The position numbers were made by a program, and so were the translations under genes. From NCBI RefSeq assembly GCF_016591975.1, contig NZ_AP024169.1, forward strand, positions 1,137,501 through 1,201,500: DNA of 64,000 nucleotides. Reading direction: 5' to 3'. Below, one piece after another: positions 9,702 through 18,425 of this stretch. The notes below the pieces were generated by a model, which was not told the DNA's origin, searched no databases, and was given only the letters and a program-made list of their open reading frames with translations. Every line of letters starts with the position of its first letter. Within the stretch, counting starts at the first letter, position 1. This DNA comes from Anaeromicropila herbilytica (GTDB taxonomy: Bacteria; Bacillota; Clostridia; Lachnospirales; Lachnospiraceae).

Positions 9702-9776
9702 GGTGGGTATAGCGCAGTTGGTTAGCGCGCCAGATTGTGGCTCTGGAGGCCTCGGGTTCGAATCCCGATATCCACC
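9702..9776 (+). tRNA. tRNA-His (anticodon GTG)
   Basis: An eight-base-pair acceptor GGTGGGTA/TATCCACC includes the extra G-1:C73 pair that marks tRNA-His. Anticodon stem CCAGA/TCTGG encloses TTGTGGC. CCA not encoded. Confidence 0.97.
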
Positions 9777-9835
9777 TTAAATGCAATTGTACAAGCATTT
9801 TATGATTTATAAGTAGAATAAAGAACAAATGATAA

Positions 9836-9907
9836 TGGGCTATCGCCAAGCGGTAAGGCACAGGACTTTGACTCCTGCAGTCGCTGGTTCGAATCCAGCT
9901 AGCCCAG
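9836..9907 (+). tRNA. tRNA-Gln (anticodon TTG)
   Basis: Acceptor TGGGCTA/TAGCCCA; anticodon stem CAGGA/TCCTG encloses CTTTGAC. Discriminator G; CCA not encoded. Confidence 0.97.
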
Positions 9908-9939
9908 TAGCAAAGCTAATTTTAATTATCTTTGACAAT

Positions 9940-10012
9940 GGGATATTAGCTCAGTTGGTAGAGCACTAGACTTTTAATCTAGGTGTCCCGGGTTCGAGCC
10001 CCGGATGTCTCA
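9940..10012 (+). tRNA. tRNA-Lys (anticodon TTT)
   Basis: Acceptor GGGATAT/ATGTCTC with two wobble pairs; anticodon stem CTAGA/TCTAG encloses CTTTTAA. Discriminator A; CCA not encoded. Confidence 0.97.
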
Positions 10013-10053
10013 TTTGATAATGCGAGAATATCAAGTTATCAATATAATATTAT

Positions 10054-10133
10054 GCGGATGTGGCGGAATTGGCAGACGCGCTAGACTTAGGATCTAGTGG
10101 GAGACCGTGGGGGTTCAAGTCCCTTTATCCGCA
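10054..10133 (+). tRNA. tRNA-Leu (anticodon TAG)
   Basis: Acceptor GCGGATG/TATCCGC; anticodon stem CTAGA/TCTAG encloses CTTAGGA; variable arm of class II type. CCA not encoded. Last gene of the operon. Confidence 0.97.
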
Positions 10134-10135
10134 TT

Positions 10136-10171
10136 AAAACCTTGTAGGCATTTAGCTTACAAGGTTTTTTG
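10136..10171 (+). terminator. Intrinsic terminator of the second tRNA operon
   Basis: AAAACCTTGTA and TACAAGGTTTT form a strong stem with a short GC/loop extension, followed by T residues. It begins two bases after tRNA-Leu. Confidence 0.92.
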
Positions 10172-10355
10172 TGATATGTTATAAAGATCAAAGACATACT
10201 AAAAATAGAATTAAATTAAAATGATATATTTTAATTTAACTATTTGGTAGTAAAATTTAAGGAAATTAAATTAATGATATTAAGAGTTATAACTATGGTG
10301 TTAATACAAGTATAATAATCAAAATTTTAATAAAGGAATAAAGTGGAGGTAGAAT

Positions 10356-10910
10356 ATGAAAAAAGTATGTATTTTTTTAGCTAATGGTTTTGAGGAAGTA
10401 GAAGCTTTAACAGTTGTTGATTTATTAAAGCGAGCATCTTTAGATGTAGTTATGGTGTCAATACAAGATGAGTTACAGGTTACGGGAGCACACAAAATTC
10501 AAGTCGTTGCAGATAGTCTTTTCGAAAAAATTGAATATAAGGATGTGGATATGCTCATTCTTCCGGGTGGTATGCCAGGTACTAATCATTTAGCAAATCA
10601 TGATAAATTGATAAATTTATTGATCGAGCATAATAATAAACAGAAATGGATTGCTGCAATTTGTGCCGCTCCAAGTGTATTGGGGATGAATGGTATCTTA
10701 TCAGGAAGAGCTGCAAGTTGCTATCCTGGGTTTGAGGATAAATTAGTTGGTGCAGATGTAAAGATAGATAACGTTGTTGTGAGTGAAAATATTATTACGA
10801 GTAGAGGTCTTGGAACAGCTATAGAGTTTGGCCTTAAAATTATAGAAATACTTGTTAATAAATCAAAAGCAAATGAAATAAAAGAAGCTATTATTTACAA
10901 AAATAATTAA
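10356..10910 (+). CDS. DJ-1/PfpI family protein (YajL/ThiJ-like)
   Basis: A 184-residue single-domain member of the DJ-1 superfamily. The family nucleophile is Cys103 in the elbow AAICAAPSVLG, and the conserved glutamate lies in NGFEEVEA (Glu13/14). The C-terminal half contains the TSRGLGTA motif common to YajL and DJ-1. Proposed roles in relatives include glyoxalase/deglycase and chaperone activity under oxidative stress; the old 'thiazole monophosphate' name is not well supported. The start has GTGGAGG seven bases upstream. Monocistronic, between the tRNA terminator and a bidirectional terminator. Confidence 0.9.
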   Translation: MKKVCIFLANGFEEVEALTVVDLLKRASLDVVMVSIQDELQVTGAHKIQVVADSLFEKIEYKDVDMLILPGGMPGTNHLANHDKLINLLIEHNNKQKWIAAICAAPSVLGMNGILSGRAASCYPGFEDKLVGADVKIDNVVVSENIITSRGLGTAIEFGLKIIEILVNKSKANEIKEAIIYKNN

Positions 10911-10950
10911 AACATGAAAATATATAATTAACGATGAATATATATTTATT

Positions 10951-10991
10951 AAAATCCGATTGATACATAATGTATTTAATCGGATTTTGTT
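10951..10991. terminator. Bidirectional terminator between DJ-1 gene and symporter gene
   Basis: AAAATCCGATT and AATCGGATTTT pair perfectly, with a further ATACAT/ATGTAT pairing inside the loop. The A-run and T-run on either side allow it to serve the converging genes. Confidence 0.85.
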
Positions 10992-11126
10992 TAGTTAATT
11001 ATCAAAACAATCTATTTAAAATCTATACTATACATAATAAAATCAGTCTAAACAGTATATTCGCAATGATTAGAATATTTATACCATCATGACATTACAG
11101 ATCATAGAAATCAAAAAATTCAGTAC

Positions 11127-12434
11127 TTAATATTTAATATGTTTAGATAATAAAATAATGCAGATCAGATTGGGAACAGCCATAAAAACATTAATGAAGT
11201 CTGATAGTTCCCAAACAAAATCTAAGGACATTATTGCTCCAATAAATATCATAACAATATAAAGTATTTGATATAGTTTTATACTTTTAATACCAAATAA
11301 ATAACGTATTGCATTTTCACCAAAATAGGACCAACCAATCAATGTAGCTATAGCAAAAGCAATTAATGCAATAGATAAGATATGGTCACCAATATAGGGG
11401 ATAGACAAAAAAGCTGCAGTTGTATATTCAGAAGAGTTAAACCCAGTAATAGAGTTGGGATTCTTTAGCATATTTGTTACGATAACTAAGCCAGTAATAG
11501 CACACATGACTACAGTATCCCAAAAAGTAGCAGTCATGGATACCAGAGCCTGCTTCTTAGGATCTGAGGTTTTGGCACTTGCTGCAGTAATAGCAGCAGA
11601 TCCAAGGCCAGCTTCATTAGTAAATAAACCTCTTGCAACTCCATATCTTGCAGCTATTTTGATAGTACTTCCGGTAAAACCTCCAGCCATTGCTCTTGGT
11701 AAAAACGCACTTGTTGTTATTAATTTTATCGCATCAAAAAGATATTGGATATTTAATATCAAGATAATAAAGCATCCGATTAAATAAAAAGCTCCCATTG
11801 CAGGAACTAATTTGATACATACATTACCGATGGTTTTAACACCACCAACAATTACTAGTCCACATACGATTGCAGTAATAAATCCTATAAGGTAGGGAGA
11901 CAATCCCCACATTGAATACGCTGTTGTTGAAATAGAATTAGATTGAGTCGTACAACCTACACCAAAGGAGGCAAGCATAGTACAAACAGCAAATAGAACA
12001 GCTAATGATTTGGAATGAAGTCCATTTTCTATGGAATACATTGGGCCACCTAAGTAAGTCCCATCTTTATCTTTTACACGGTATTTGACACCTAAATAAC
12101 ATTCTACATAGGAGGTTGCCATTCCTAATACACCAGTTATCCAACACCAGAATATCGCACCAGGGCCACCAAAAGCAACAGCAGTTGAAACACCGATGAT
12201 ATTACCAGTACCTAATGTAGCTGCTAGCGTTGTTGTAAGACTAGCGAAGCTTGACATATTACCTTCCCCATTATCATCAGAAGTAACGGAAAGTTTTATA
12301 GCTTTAAATAATTTCTTTTGAATAAATTTTGAGCGAAACGTAAAAAAGAGATGAGTGCCTAACAACAGAGATAGCATAGGAATTCCCCAGACAATACTAT
12401 TTATATTTTTAATTTGTAAAAATAGTTCCTGCAA
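11127..12434 (-). CDS. Sodium:alanine/glycine symporter (AGCS family)
   Basis: A 435-residue integral membrane transporter with about ten to eleven hydrophobic segments. The AGCS signature region is clear: TLAATLGTGNIIGVSTAVAF begins near residue 69, followed by FGGPGAIFWCW and, in the second half, LFTNEAGLGSAAITAA. Relatives such as AlsT and DagA import alanine or glycine with Na+. The exact substrate is inferred from the family. The start is TTG at 12434, preceded by GGATGGA at suitable spacing; no in-frame ATG fits better. Its 3' end faces the DJ-1 gene across a shared terminator. Confidence 0.92.
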   Translation of the reverse strand: MQELFLQIKNINSIVWGIPMLSLLLGTHLFFTFRSKFIQKKLFKAIKLSVTSDDNGEGNMSSFASLTTTLAATLGTGNIIGVSTAVAFGGPGAIFWCWITGVLGMATSYVECYLGVKYRVKDKDGTYLGGPMYSIENGLHSKSLAVLFAVCTMLASFGVGCTTQSNSISTTAYSMWGLSPYLIGFITAIVCGLVIVGGVKTIGNVCIKLVPAMGAFYLIGCFIILILNIQYLFDAIKLITTSAFLPRAMAGGFTGSTIKIAARYGVARGLFTNEAGLGSAAITAASAKTSDPKKQALVSMTATFWDTVVMCAITGLVIVTNMLKNPNSITGFNSSEYTTAAFLSIPYIGDHILSIALIAFAIATLIGWSYFGENAIRYLFGIKSIKLYQILYIVMIFIGAIMSLDFVWELSDFINVFMAVPNLICIILLSKHIKY

Positions 12435-12573
12435 TCAATATCCATCCTACTAAGTTTTGTACAGTATATGAGAATTTAACAAAAGTATGCAAAGAAATAA
12501 AAAACGATAAAAAGTACTATAATTCAAGAAATTACCAACATATATTCTAACATATCTGATAATAATATGTATT

Positions 12574-12594
12574 AGATAAGAAAGTATCTTATCG
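12574..12594. promoter_or_regulatory. Possible operator: inverted repeat GATAAGA/TCTTATC
   Basis: A 7-bp perfect inverted repeat with a 5-nt spacer lies between the divergent symporter and spore-protein genes, about 65 bases before the spore-protein start. It could be a protein-binding site; chance is also possible in such AT-rich DNA. Confidence 0.3.
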
Positions 12595-12658
12595 AAAGAG
12601 ACCACAACAAGTAAGTGATTTCTTTAACTATTGGATAAATTATGGAGGTGCATTTAAA

Positions 12659-12925
12659 ATGGCAAGTTCAAATTCAAGCACAGGATCAAATCGTACTGAA
12701 GTACCACAAGCAAGAGAAGCACTTAATAGATTTAAAATGGAAGTAGCAGGAGAAATCGGCGTTCCATTAAAACAAGGTTATAATGGGGACTTAACAAGTG
12801 CTCAAAATGGATCTGTTGGTGGAGAAATGGTAAGACAAATGATTAAACGTCAAGAAGAATCAATGTCTGGAACTACTTCATATACTAGCGGAACAAGTTC
12901 AGTTTCTGGCACAAGTCAACAATAA
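12659..12925 (+). CDS. Small acid-soluble spore protein, alpha/beta type
   Basis: An 88-residue DNA-binding protein of the spore core that protects DNA from UV and heat and is degraded at germination. The conserved core is present: ALNRFKMEVAGEIGVPL (about residues 21-37), which includes the GPR-protease type site region, and the second block GDLTSAQNGSVGGEMVRQMI (about 42-61). The last 20 residues are a Ser/Thr/Gly-rich tail longer than in most family members. An excellent ribosome binding site, GGAGGTG, precedes the ATG. Expression should be sigma-G dependent in the forespore; I could not place the promoter with confidence. Its presence says the organism makes endospores. Confidence 0.95.
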   Translation: MASSNSSTGSNRTEVPQAREALNRFKMEVAGEIGVPLKQGYNGDLTSAQNGSVGGEMVRQMIKRQEESMSGTTSYTSGTSSVSGTSQQ

Positions 12926-13342
12926 TTAATGTGATTTTCGTTTCGGTTTATGAATCATGAAGTAGTCATGGGCAATTCGTGAATTTGATTGTAAATCATA
13001 TCGTTGAATAACTGAATATTGGATAAAAACATCACTAAATATCTATGTAATACATAAATATATAGTGGTGTTTTTTTATTTAATTCAAACTCTCTAATAT
13101 ATATAAGAAATATTAAGAAATATTCAGAAATTACTACATTCACATTTGTAGGAGATTATGATAGAATATAAATGTTGCGTCAAATAGCTAAATAGGATAT
13201 ACATAGTTTAATAAATAATAATATCTTATTTGTTCATTATTCTAACAATATTTCATGATAAAAAATAAACATAAATAATTTGATAAATAACTTTATGGTT
13301 ACCATTGAATGTATAATAATTAATAAGAAAGTAGGCGTTTAT
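12926..13342. other. Intergenic region between spore-protein gene and glmM
   Basis: Contains the spore-protein terminator (13026-13079, listed separately) and then about 260 AT-rich bases ahead of glmM. No convincing promoter pair, ORF or structured RNA was found. An in-frame upstream ATG-less extension of glmM from 13280 is not credited. Confidence 0.4.
13026..13079 (+). terminator. Intrinsic terminator after the spore-protein gene
   Basis: AACATCACTA pairs with TAGTGGTGTT (one wobble), with a further TATGTA/TACATA pairing inside, and is followed by seven T. Confidence 0.88.
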
Positions 13343-14689
13343 ATGGGTAAGTATTTTGGAACAGATGGGTTTCGTGGAGAGGCAAATGTAGATTTAACAG
13401 TTACAGATGCGTATAAAGTAGGAAGATTTTTAGGTCACTATTACGGAAAAGAGCACAAAGCTAAAATAGTAATTGGAAAAGACACAAGACGTTCTAGTTA
13501 TATGTTTGAATATTCATTAGTAGCAGGGTTAACAGCTAGTGGTGCAGATGTATATTTATTGCATGTTACACCAACGCCTAGTGTATCCTATGTTGTTCGA
13601 AGTGAAGGATTTGATTGTGGAATCATGATATCTGCAAGTCATAATCCATATTATGATAATGGTATTAAAGTTATCAATGGGAACGGATATAAATTAGAAG
13701 CTGAGATTGAGAATAAGATTGAAGAGTATATTGATTTAAACGAAGACAATATTCCACTCGCAAAAAGAGACAATATTGGATGTACAGTTGATTATTCGAT
13801 TGGAAGACATCGTTATATTGGTTACTTAATTTCCTTAGCTACTCGTTCTTTTAAAAATATAAAGGTTGGTTTAGATTGCTCCAATGGATCTGCTTCAACC
13901 GTTGCTAAGGGTGTATTTGATACTTTAGGTGCTAAAACATATACAATTAATAATGAACCAGACGGAACTAATATCAATGAAAATTGCGGTTCAACACATA
14001 TTAAAAATCTACAAAAGTATGTGGTGGAAAATGGATTAGATGTTGGATTTGCATATGACGGTGATGCAGATCGTTGTTTAGCAGTGGATGAACTTGGTAA
14101 TATTATTGATGGAGACTTAATATTATACCTTTGTGGTAAATATATGAAAGAAAAAGGTGAACTAAATAATAATACTGTAGTTACAACAATTATGTCTAAT
14201 TTAGGGTTATATAAGGCCTTTGATAGAGAAGGTATCGCATACGAGAAGACAGCGGTTGGTGATAAATATGTTAATGAAAATATGATTCAAAATTCTCATT
14301 CGTTAGGTGGAGAACAGTCTGGACATATTATCTTTAGTAAACATGCAACAACAGGTGACGGTGTACTTACTTCATTAAAGATTATGGAAGTGATTCTAGA
14401 AAAGAAAATGAAGTTATCTGAACTAGTAAAGGAAGTTAAGATATATCCTCAATTATTAGTAAATGTAAAAGTAAAAGATAAAAAAGAAGCAAGAGAGGAT
14501 CTTGACGTACAAAAAGCGGTAGAAAAGGTATCAGCTGAGTTAGCTAGTGAAGGTAGAATATTAGTAAGAGAAAGTGGTACAGAGCCAGTAATTAGAGTAA
14601 TGGTAGAGGCGTCAAAAGATGAAATATGCAAAAAGTATGTAGATGATGTAATTGAAGTACTAAAAAGAAAGCAGCATATCATTGAGTAA
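13343..14689 (+). CDS. glmM: Phosphoglucosamine mutase
   Basis: A 448-residue alpha-D-phosphohexomutase that converts glucosamine-6-phosphate to glucosamine-1-phosphate for UDP-GlcNAc and peptidoglycan synthesis. GlmM features in order: KYFGTDGFRG at residues 3-12, the phosphoserine loop MISASHNPYYDNGIK with Ser99, the metal loop YDGDADRC (about 238-245), the sugar-binding GGEQSGH (about 324-330) and the phosphate-binding RESGTEPVIRV near the C-terminus. Length and the TDGFRG start are typical of GlmM rather than phosphoglucomutase. An upstream extension to 13280 exists in frame, but the ATG at 13343 gives the family N-terminus; the ribosome binding site there (AAGTAGG) is modest. Confidence 0.93.
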   Translation: MGKYFGTDGFRGEANVDLTVTDAYKVGRFLGHYYGKEHKAKIVIGKDTRRSSYMFEYSLVAGLTASGADVYLLHVTPTPSVSYVVRSEGFDCGIMISASHNPYYDNGIKVINGNGYKLEAEIENKIEEYIDLNEDNIPLAKRDNIGCTVDYSIGRHRYIGYLISLATRSFKNIKVGLDCSNGSASTVAKGVFDTLGAKTYTINNEPDGTNINENCGSTHIKNLQKYVVENGLDVGFAYDGDADRCLAVDELGNIIDGDLILYLCGKYMKEKGELNNNTVVTTIMSNLGLYKAFDREGIAYEKTAVGDKYVNENMIQNSHSLGGEQSGHIIFSKHATTGDGVLTSLKIMEVILEKKMKLSELVKEVKIYPQLLVNVKVKDKKEAREDLDVQKAVEKVSAELASEGRILVRESGTEPVIRVMVEASKDEICKKYVDDVIEVLKRKQHIIE

Positions 14690-14823
14690 GCAAAAAGATA
14701 TTACATTGAATAGTTAAATATTACTAAAATATATGATATTTTGATAAAAAATGTATAAAACTTTTGTAGTAAATACTCAAATATGATAAAAAAATAATTA
14801 TGGTATTTACTTATAACCTATGA

Positions 14824-14829
14824 TATAAT
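14824..14829 (+). promoter_or_regulatory. Likely -10 box of the trigger factor promoter
   Basis: TGATATAATA contains a perfect TATAAT; no good -35 was found at 16-18 bases. If this is the promoter, transcription begins near 14836, which argues against a start codon at 14836 and for the ATG at 14908. Confidence 0.5.
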
Positions 14830-14907
14830 ATACTAATGTCAAAAAGTGAAAATGAAAAACAAGGAATTTATTATACATTTCACAATCTTAAGGAGGAAAT
14901 TAATTCA

Positions 14908-16194
14908 ATGAGTTTACAAGTAGAAAAATTAGAAAAAAATATGGTAAAACTTACTATAGAAGCAACAGCAGAGGAATTCGGGAAAGCAATCGAAAAGGCT
15001 TATCTTAAGAATAGATCCAAAATGTCAATCCAAGGTTTTAGAAAAGGTAAAGCACCAAGAGCTATTATTGAAAAAATGTACGGTGTTGGAGTATTCTATG
15101 AAGATGCAGCTAACTTAATTATTCCAGATGCTTATGAAAAAGCAGCAGAAGAAAGCAAATTAGATATCGTATCACAACCAGAAATTGATGTTGTTCAAAT
15201 TGAAAAAGGAAAATCTTTTATTTTTACAGCTACAGTTGCAGTTAAACCAGAAGTAACACTTGGTGATTACAAAGGTATCTCTGTAGAAAAAACTGAATTA
15301 GATGTAACAGAAGATGAAGTTGAAGCTGAATTAAAGAAAGTTGCAGAACAAAATTCAAGAACAATTAATGTTGAAGACCGTGCTACAAAAGACGGAGATC
15401 AAGTTGTAATTGATTTTGAAGGATTTTCTGATGGCGTAGCTTTTGAAGGTGGAAAAGGAGAAGACTACCCACTTACATTAGGTTCACATTCATTCATTGA
15501 TACATTTGAAGATCAATTAGTTGGTAAGAAAATCGGGGAAGAAGTTGAAGTTAATGTAACATTCCCAGAAGAATATCATGCACAAAACTTAGCAGGAAAA
15601 CCAGCTTTATTCAAAGTTACAGTTAAAGAAATCAAAGAAAAAGAATTACCAGCACTTGATGATGATTTCGCAAAAGATGTTTCAGAATTTGATTCAATTG
15701 ATGAATATAAAGCTGATATTAAGAAAACAATCTTAGAGAAAAAAGAAAAAGAAAATAAAGCACAAAAAGAAGATACTATAGTAGAAAAAATTATTGAAAA
15801 TGCTACTATGGAAATTCCAGATGCAATGATTGAAACTCAAGTTAGACAAATGGCAGATGAATTTAGTCAAAGAATTCAAGCACAAGGATTAACTGTAGAA
15901 CAATACTTCCAATTTACTGGTATGGATGCAAAGAAATTCCTTGAATCTTTAAGACCACAAGCTGAAAAACGTATTCAAAGCAGATTAGTTCTTGAAGCTA
16001 TTGTAAAAGCTGAAAATATTGAAGTATCAGAAGAAGATTTCGCTAAAGAAATCGAAGAAATGGCTACAATGTACAAGATGGAAGTAGAAAAATTAAAAGA
16101 ATTATTAGGCGATAAAGAAAAAGAACAAATTAAGATGGATATGGCAGTACAAAAAGCTGTTGATTTTGCTGTAGAAGCTGCTGTTGAAGCATAA
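14908..16194 (+). CDS. tig: Trigger factor (ribosome-associated chaperone and peptidyl-prolyl isomerase)
   Basis: A 428-residue chaperone that binds the ribosome exit tunnel and shelters nascent chains. The N-terminal ribosome-binding domain shows the signature GFRKGKAP at residues 43-50. An FKBP-type isomerase domain follows at about 155-245 (DGDQVVIDFEGF…, SFIDTFEDQLVGKKIGE), then the helical C-terminal arms. The ATG at 14908 has a perfect AAGGAGG nine bases upstream and gives the standard N-terminus MSLQVEKLEKN. An in-frame ATG at 14836 lies directly behind a TATAAT box, so it is probably untranscribed. The gene heads the tig-clpP-clpX-lon-engB cluster, an order common in Firmicutes. Confidence 0.96.
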   Translation: MSLQVEKLEKNMVKLTIEATAEEFGKAIEKAYLKNRSKMSIQGFRKGKAPRAIIEKMYGVGVFYEDAANLIIPDAYEKAAEESKLDIVSQPEIDVVQIEKGKSFIFTATVAVKPEVTLGDYKGISVEKTELDVTEDEVEAELKKVAEQNSRTINVEDRATKDGDQVVIDFEGFSDGVAFEGGKGEDYPLTLGSHSFIDTFEDQLVGKKIGEEVEVNVTFPEEYHAQNLAGKPALFKVTVKEIKEKELPALDDDFAKDVSEFDSIDEYKADIKKTILEKKEKENKAQKEDTIVEKIIENATMEIPDAMIETQVRQMADEFSQRIQAQGLTVEQYFQFTGMDAKKFLESLRPQAEKRIQSRLVLEAIVKAENIEVSEEDFAKEIEEMATMYKMEVEKLKELLGDKEKEQIKMDMAVQKAVDFAVEAAVEA

Positions 16195-16357
16195 TATTTG
16201 GATAGATCGATTCGTATAAGTTAAAATAACTATCGTATATATTAATGTGAAATAAAGTGTATTAAAGTGGATAGTATTTGAATATAACTTTGTTTATATA
16301 GTATTTTCATTGATATTTAAAATATTGTACATTAGTTCAAAGTGAGGAGGAATTAAC

Positions 16358-16942
16358 ATGAGTTTAGTACCTTATGTCATAGAACAAACTAGTAGGGGCG
16401 AAAGATCCTACGATATATATTCAAGATTATTAAAAGAACGTATTATTTTTCTTGGAGAAGAAGTAACAGATGTATCAGCGAGTGTTATAGTAGCGCAGTT
16501 ATTATTCTTAGAATCAGAAGATCCAGGAAAAGATATTAGCTTATATATTAATAGCCCAGGTGGCTCAGTTACAGCTGGTATGGCAATCTATGATACCATG
16601 AATTTTATTAAATCAGATGTATCTACTATCTGTATTGGTATGGCAGCAAGTATGGGAGCATTCCTATTATCAGGTGGTGCTAAAGGTAAGAGATTTGCAC
16701 TTCCTAATGCTGAGATAATGATTCATCAACCATCTGGTGGCGCAAGAGGTCAAGCAACTGATATTAAGATAGTTGCTGATAATATCTTAAAAACTAAGAG
16801 AAAATTAAATGAGATTCTCGCAAATAATACTGGTAAACCAATTGAAATTATTGAAGTGGATACCGAAAGAGATAACTATATGAATGCTGAAGAAGCAAAA
16901 GCTTATGGCCTTATCGATAGTATTATTACAAATAGAAAGTAG
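16358..16942 (+). CDS. clpP: ATP-dependent Clp protease, proteolytic subunit
   Basis: A 194-residue serine peptidase that forms the barrel of ClpXP. The catalytic triad is readable: Ser98 in GMAASMGAF, His123 in IMIHQPSGG, and the Asp in the following helical region (DTERDNYM segment). The N-terminus MSLVPYVIEQTSRGERSYDIYSRLL is the usual processed region. AGTGAGGAGG precedes the ATG. It lies 163 bases after tig and 109 before clpX, from which it is separated by a hairpin that may dampen read-through. Confidence 0.98.
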   Translation: MSLVPYVIEQTSRGERSYDIYSRLLKERIIFLGEEVTDVSASVIVAQLLFLESEDPGKDISLYINSPGGSVTAGMAIYDTMNFIKSDVSTICIGMAASMGAFLLSGGAKGKRFALPNAEIMIHQPSGGARGQATDIKIVADNILKTKRKLNEILANNTGKPIEIIEVDTERDNYMNAEEAKAYGLIDSIITNRK

Positions 16943-16965
16943 TTAATAATTTAGAACTTAAACAA

Positions 16966-17021
16966 GGACGCATTATACGAGGTTGTGATAAATTGCAATG
17001 AGCAGAATAATGCGTCCTCTT
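16966..17021 (+). terminator. Hairpin between clpP and clpX (weak or partial terminator)
   Basis: GGACGCATTAT pairs perfectly with ATAATGCGTCC (11 bp), followed by TCTTTC. The 30-nt loop and short T-tract suggest partial termination or an RNA-processing site rather than a full stop. Confidence 0.55.
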
Positions 17022-17051
17022 TCACTAAGAAGAATAGAGGTGAATTAAGAA

Positions 17052-18344
17052 ATGGCAAATCGTGGCGATGAGAAAAAGCAATTAAGATGTTCTTTTTGTA
17101 ATAAGACTCAAGACCAAGTTCGTAAATTGATCTCAGGTCCTAATGTTTACATTTGTGATGAGTGTATTGAGATATGCTCAGAAATTATTGCAGAAGAATT
17201 TGATGATATTGAAACAGATAGTGACATTAATCTATTAAAGCCAATGGAAATTAAAGAATTTCTAGATCAATATGTCATTGGTCAAGATGATGCGAAAAAG
17301 GTATTATCAGTAGCTGTATATAATCATTATAAGAGAGTTTTTTCTGAGAAAGATTTAGATGTTGAATTACAAAAGAGTAATATCATAATGGTAGGTCCAA
17401 CTGGTTCCGGTAAGACATTCTTAGCTCAGACACTTGCTAAATTAATTAATGTACCATTTGCTATAGCAGATGCAACAGCGTTAACCGAAGCGGGATATGT
17501 AGGTGAAGATGTTGAAAATATTCTATTAAAATTAATTCAAGCTGCAGATTATGACATTGAACGTGCAGAATATGGAATTATCTATATTGATGAAATCGAT
17601 AAGATTACTAGAAAATCAGAAAATACATCTATTACAAGAGACGTATCAGGTGAGGGTGTACAACAAGCACTTCTAAAGATATTAGAAGGAACTGTTGCAA
17701 GTGTACCACCACAAGGCGGAAGAAAGCACCCACATCAAGAATTTATTCAAATAGATACAACAAATATTTTATTTATTTGCGGTGGTGCATTCGATGGACT
17801 TGATAAGATTGTAGAAGCTAGAATTGGACAAAAATCAATTGGTTTTAATGCTGAAATCAGTGATGGTAAGAAGCAAAACGTAGGTGAATTATTTAGACAA
17901 GTGCTTCCACAAGATTTTGTTAAATTTGGATTAATACCTGAGTTTGTTGGCCGTGTACCAGTTTGTGTAGCTCTTGACTTATTGGATGAAGAAGCCTTAG
18001 TTAAGATTCTTACAGAGCCTAAGAGCGCTATTGTAAAACAATATAAGAAATTATTTGAAATAGACGGTGTTGAATTAGAATTTGAAGAAGAAGCAATTCG
18101 TGCAATCGCGAAGCGTTCCTTAGAGAGAAAGACCGGAGCTAGAGGGCTTAGAGCAATCATGGAAGCTGTTATGATGGATGCAATGTATAAGATTCCGTCA
18201 GATACTCAAGTTGTTAAATGTATTATTACGAAAGAAGCTGCATTAGGTACTGGAGAACCTACTCTAATCTATGCAGAAGGTAATGTTACTAAAAAAGCTG
18301 TTGGTAAAAGAACAGCTAAGAAAAATACAGATGAAATAGCTTAA
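17052..18344 (+). CDS. clpX: ATP-dependent Clp protease, unfoldase subunit ClpX
   Basis: A 430-residue AAA+ unfoldase that feeds substrates to ClpP. The N-terminal zinc-binding domain has four cysteines (Cys13, Cys16, Cys35, Cys38), followed by Walker A GPTGSGKT at 115-122 and Walker B IIYIDEIDKI near 175-185. The IGF loop for docking to ClpP appears as IGFNAE. The ribosome binding site is AGAGGTG nine bases before the ATG. The C-terminal 25 residues (KKAVGKRTAKKNTDEIA end) are basic and non-conserved. Confidence 0.98.
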   Translation: MANRGDEKKQLRCSFCNKTQDQVRKLISGPNVYICDECIEICSEIIAEEFDDIETDSDINLLKPMEIKEFLDQYVIGQDDAKKVLSVAVYNHYKRVFSEKDLDVELQKSNIIMVGPTGSGKTFLAQTLAKLINVPFAIADATALTEAGYVGEDVENILLKLIQAADYDIERAEYGIIYIDEIDKITRKSENTSITRDVSGEGVQQALLKILEGTVASVPPQGGRKHPHQEFIQIDTTNILFICGGAFDGLDKIVEARIGQKSIGFNAEISDGKKQNVGELFRQVLPQDFVKFGLIPEFVGRVPVCVALDLLDEEALVKILTEPKSAIVKQYKKLFEIDGVELEFEEEAIRAIAKRSLERKTGARGLRAIMEAVMMDAMYKIPSDTQVVKCIITKEAALGTGEPTLIYAEGNVTKKAVGKRTAKKNTDEIA

Positions 18345-18357
18345 GATTATATATTAT

Positions 18358-18425
18358 ATAACAAGAGTCTGCTATATAGTTAAGCCTAAGTAAATGGACT
18401 TAATCTATTGGGAGACTTTTGTTAT
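18358..18425 (+). promoter_or_regulatory. Long-range hairpin between clpX and lon
   Basis: TATAACAAGAGTCT pairs with AGACTTTTGTTATA (14 bp, one G-T wobble), enclosing a second partial helix (TTAAGCC/GGACTTAA). No T-run follows, so a simple terminator is unlikely. It lies about 190 bases before the lon start and could be a leader structure or processing site. Confidence 0.5.

Noticed and set aside
14836..14907. Longer start for trigger factor
   Set aside because: A TATAAT box lies directly before 14836, so this ATG is probably at or before the transcript start. The ATG at 14908 has a perfect Shine-Dalgarno sequence.
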